The position numbers and the translations under genes were made by a program. From assembly GCF_000315625.1 (NCBI RefSeq), contig NW_005434666.1, forward strand, positions 683,830 to 747,829: a stretch of DNA of 64,000 nucleotides, read 5' to 3'. Each line of letters begins with the position of its first letter. Positions within the stretch are counted from its first letter, which is position 1. A model generated the notes under the pieces. The model was given only the letters and a program-made list of their open reading frames with translations. It did not search any database and had not been told where the DNA came from. This document shows, piece after piece, positions 61,303-64,000 of this stretch. Origin of the DNA: Guillardia theta CCMP2712 (lineage: Eukaryota > Cryptophyceae > Pyrenomonadales > Geminigeraceae).

Positions 61303-61705
61303 AACCACGGAAAGGAGACGAGGACGCAAGCGAAGAGGATGAAGAGCACAAAGGTCTAGAGGGCAGGGGAGAGCTGAGCCACGAACTCATTGAGGTGGGA
61401 AAGTAAGCAACTATCCTGCGAACGGGCCATAGATGAATCAAGAGGATCAAGTGTGGCTGACAAGGTCGGCGGATGAGGAGGAGGAGGAGGAGGAGGAGGA
61501 GGAGGAGGAAGCGAACAGATAAGGCCCACGAGCAGCAGGACGAGAGGAGCATGGGCAGGCTTGTGCACGGCGGCGGCAGCAGAGATTTCAACCGAATTGG
61601 TTTGATTGATCTTTGTTGAATTGAATTGATTTTATTCGGTTTTGGATCGTATCGAATTATTCGATTCAAATCAGCCACACAATTTCCCCGATCGAGTTTC
61701 CCGCC
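61303..61705. promoter_or_regulatory. 5' region of REV7
   Basis: GA-rich sequence with a (GGA)n tract at 61475-61511, then an AT-rich stretch (about 61600-61680) built on GAATTGATTT-like words just before the REV7 ATG. No exon seen. Confidence 0.4.
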
Positions 61706-62524
61706 ATGGCAGCCTCGTCGGCGACGTCGCTCATGGCGGCGGTTGCGGGAGAATTTCTCGAGGCAGCGATACCCACCATCCTGTATATACGAGGAGTTTA
61801 TCCCGCCGAGCTCTTTGAGCGCAAGAGGTTGAAGGAGACAAGAAGATCGATGGAACATTGATGGTGTGCTTGCTGCAGGAAATACAATGTGCCGGTACGG
61901 CAAAGTAGACACAAGGATCTGAATGAATACATAGCCGGAGCCATCAAAGATATGATGGAATGGATGTCTAAAGGTAGTCGATGGTTTGGTCTTGCTCATA
62001 TTGACAGTATGATGGTAGGTATTGTGGAAAGAGTTGTGCTCTCAATAGAGGAGGCTGCGAGCGGGAGACAACTGGAGAGGTGCGAACTTCTTGAGATCGG
62101 ACATTTTCATAGTATGATTCTAATTACAGATTTGTGTTCGAATTTGAGCTTGATCTTACGGCAGACCGTGCAGCCCATGCTCGATCACTTGCCGCGCAAG
62201 CCCGCGAATCGTTAGAAGATGCTTTCCGACAAGTGTTGTTGAAAATCAACGTAGCAGATTCTCTCCTTGCTCCATTGCCCAAGGAGCTTACATTTGGTCT
62301 GTACGCACATACAGCATCTAGGCTCCATGACAACGACGATTGGGAGGTATAGAGAGTATTGCGAATTCATTTGCATCATTCATTTGCAGGAAATGGCATC
62401 GGAGGGGAACGATAGGGGACGGGCAGAGAAAGGGAATGAGAACATGTTAACCGTGCCTCTCAAGTCTGTACAGGCTGGTTGCTTCAGGCTGCAGCTGCTA
62501 GTGCAAAGTCCATCAAGTGGTTGA
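61706..62524 (+). CDS. MAD2L2: HORMA protein REV7/MAD2L2
   Basis: HORMA-domain adaptor of translesion DNA polymerase zeta (binds REV3 and REV1) and, in animals, of shieldin. Exon 1 (ATG 61706) ends AGEFLEAAIPTILYIRGVYP and AELFERKR. It joins in phase after the CAG near 61878 to KYNVPVRQSRHKDLNEYIAG, exactly the family signature. Exon 3 has FVFEFELDLTADRA, ESLEDAFRQVLLKINVADSL and ELTFGLYAHTASRLHDNDDW, and the last exon ends with PLKSVQAGCFRLQLLVQSP, TGA 62522-62524. The length is typical for the family. The C-terminal safety-belt segment is present. Tail-to-tail with NPL4, 105 bp apart. Confidence 0.92.
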
Positions 62525-62629
62525 GAGGCCTCGTTTAGTGACTAGATAACTTGCGAAATAGCGACCGATATCATGTAACATAGAATTTATTGAAAGTCCC
62601 ATGATTAGCTTCAGAACTCGCAAGAAGAA

Positions 62630-64000
62630 TCATGATCCAGACAACATCTCTATGGCCGTCTCGATGTTCCCGTGCACAATGTTCAAGATCTCTAAAGCAC
62701 GGTTCCGATCGAAGCCCATCATCTCCAATTGATCAGCTTGCTCCTCATACTGAGCAGCGCTGCTTGCCGTCGCTGGCCGACTGGAGCTCATCGCACCTGA
62801 TCGAGCTGCGCCAATGCTCGTCCCAAACTCGGCACCTGCCATTTCTGTATCGCCGCTGGAAAGGTTCCTGCGAAGAAAATGATGAGATGAATGAAACGCA
62901 ATTGCACAAGTTACTTGTCGTTATCGATCATGCGTAGAACATTCTGCCACGCTGGAGACTGCATGAATTCAGATGCTTTGTTCGAGTCTCTCTCCTTCAC
63001 TGCCTCGCACAAAATCCGAAGGCCCTGAAGGAGAAGCTGAGGCGAAGAGAAACTGAGAAGTTCATACGTGTGACTCACCTCATCACTATGAGAAGAGAAC
63101 AGTCCTGGGTGAGTGGCCAGGTACACAATGAGATGAAAGTCGGAGATGGTCTGCATGGACATCAGCGTGCGTCACTTCTATGGGAGATTACCTTGAGCTG
63201 CCCAGTGGGGCGGAAAGGCTTGTTGTCCGGGGAGTTCAGATGTGCTTTGAGCGCCTCAAGCGTCTGTGGAGCGTACATTCTGTTTTCTATTGGAAAATTT
63301 CTCTTGAAAAGCGGGTTGGCTTGTTGGGGAAATGTGGGGCCATTGACACTGACCTGAGAAGAAATCAACTGGGGTAAAGAGAGATGCGAATCGTAAGAAA
63401 TCACCACAAGATAGTCGACAGGAAAATAAGGCTTGGCCTCATGCACCATCTTATTTCCAAACTCACTGACGTCTTGGTAGAATATCGCTGGAACATATCT
63501 GAAAAATCATCAAACAAGACATGCATGCAACGACGGCAAAAGATGCCTGTCGGGAGTTGATTGGGCTACACGACAAAGATTAGGCTTTGCGGTATATTCC
63601 AGAATTCCTTCAGCTCGCTCCAAATCCATGCCTTGTTGAGAAACCTTTGAAACCCCATATCAAAGAAGAGATGCAAGTGGATTCTAGCCACCTGATAAGC
63701 AACATAGTCCAGCTCGTTCTTCTCATTTCCAGTCACAACGACCTTGAGAGACATCAAAGCTGGGAAACAAAAAAACAACAATGGTACCGTTACAAATTTT
63801 GAACCAAATTCCAGGTCATCACATTCCAGACATTTGGACGGATTCATATTTTGAAGTCTGGCAGCTATAATACATTCGTTTGATCTTAAGAAGTAGGTGT
63901 CTTTTCCTCGAGAGCAGACGTATCTGTTAGCACATGATAAGTTCCACATTGTGTACAATCTTAATACAAACTTGTTGTGATCATCAGCCATCACTTCAAG
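62630..64000 (-). CDS. NPL4: NPL4 homolog with C-terminal UBA domain (5' end outside window)
   Basis: Cofactor that with UFD1 guides the AAA ATPase p97/Cdc48 to ubiquitinated proteins. The gene enters from the right. Exons carry the NPL4 core: SRGKDTYFLRSNECIIAARL, LEFGSKFVTV, YVPAIFYQDVSEFGNKMVHE, FPVDYLVV, KRNFPIENRMYAPQTLEALK and ISDFHLIVYLATHPGLFSSH. They are followed by LLQGLRILCEAVKERDSNKA and SEFMQSPAWQNVLRMI, as in the C-terminal domain of animal NPL4. Instead of the NZF zinc finger of animal NPL4, the last exon encodes a UBA domain (YEEQADQLEMMGFDRNRALE, NIETAIEMLSGS) ending at TGA 62630. Zinc-finger and UBX-like N-terminal parts lie outside the window. Confidence 0.9.

Overview
This is nuclear DNA of a eukaryote with split genes. 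Most genes are cut by GT-AG introns, and the products include flagellar, Mediator, CCR4-NOT, CDK, MYB and mitochondrial-ribosome proteins. There are no bacterial operons, ribosome-binding sites or CRISPR arrays. Flagellar genes (CFAP61) together with an LpxB-type lipid A disaccharide synthase carrying a presequence suggest a unicellular, flagellated, probably photosynthetic protist. A cryptophyte alga such as Guillardia theta is my best guess, but this is inference from composition and gene content, not a database match. Two 100-N assembly gaps (17696-17795 and 40791-40890) mark it as a draft scaffold.

Layout: (1) 1-5243 (+), 5'-truncated SAM / degenerate PARP / FN3 / beta-propeller protein. 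(2) 5359-7588 (-), R2R3-type MYB factor. (3) 10211-11503 (+), intronless ARM-repeat-like protein. (4) 11590-14026 (-), CNOT11. (5) 14920-about 17470 (+), CLASP-like TOG plus coiled-coil protein, followed around a gap by SAM and coiled-coil exons. (6) 19314-19970 (-), Lys-rich protein. (7) 20239-22244 (+), LpxB. (8) 22381-22614 (-), chromodomain protein. (9) 24442-31254 (-), tail-anchored multi-C2 protein. (10) 32610-38930 (+), MED13. (11) 39152-45394 (-), CFAP61. (12) 46147-46937 (+), mitochondrial bL9. (13) 47243-48399 (-), leucine-rich-repeat protein. (14) 49130-50539 (+), cytochrome b5 reductase. (15) 50751-51580 (-), four-helix membrane protein. (16) 52369-54383 (+), SLC35A-type nucleotide-sugar transporter. 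(17) 54783-58639 (+), IQ/coiled-coil protein. (18) 58774-60781 (-), CDK12/13/CDKC-type kinase. (19) 60862-61302 (+), small unknown ORF. (20) 61706-62524 (+), REV7/MAD2L2. (21) 62630-64000 (-), NPL4 with a C-terminal UBA domain, running off the right edge.

The genes nearly always alternate in strand, giving tail-to-tail pairs separated by only about 85-310 bp and head-to-head pairs separated by about 0.3-2.6 kb. Most head-to-head spacers, and the spacer upstream of the chromodomain gene, carry G/C-asymmetric GGGGT/ACCCC-rich tracts. Three widely separated spacers share a GGGT...ATCAGCACC motif. Some spacers also carry AACGGTCA sites that resemble MYB/MSA elements.

There is no single pathway here. 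Themes are transcription and mRNA control (MED13, CDK, CNOT11, MYB, chromodomain), cilia and cytoskeleton (CFAP61, CLASP-like, IQ protein), ubiquitin and DNA repair (NPL4, REV7) and membranes or organelles (LpxB, bL9, CYB5R, SLC35, multi-C2). The most unusual proteins are the degenerate PARP with large insertions, the NPL4-UBA architecture and the tail-anchored multi-C2 protein.
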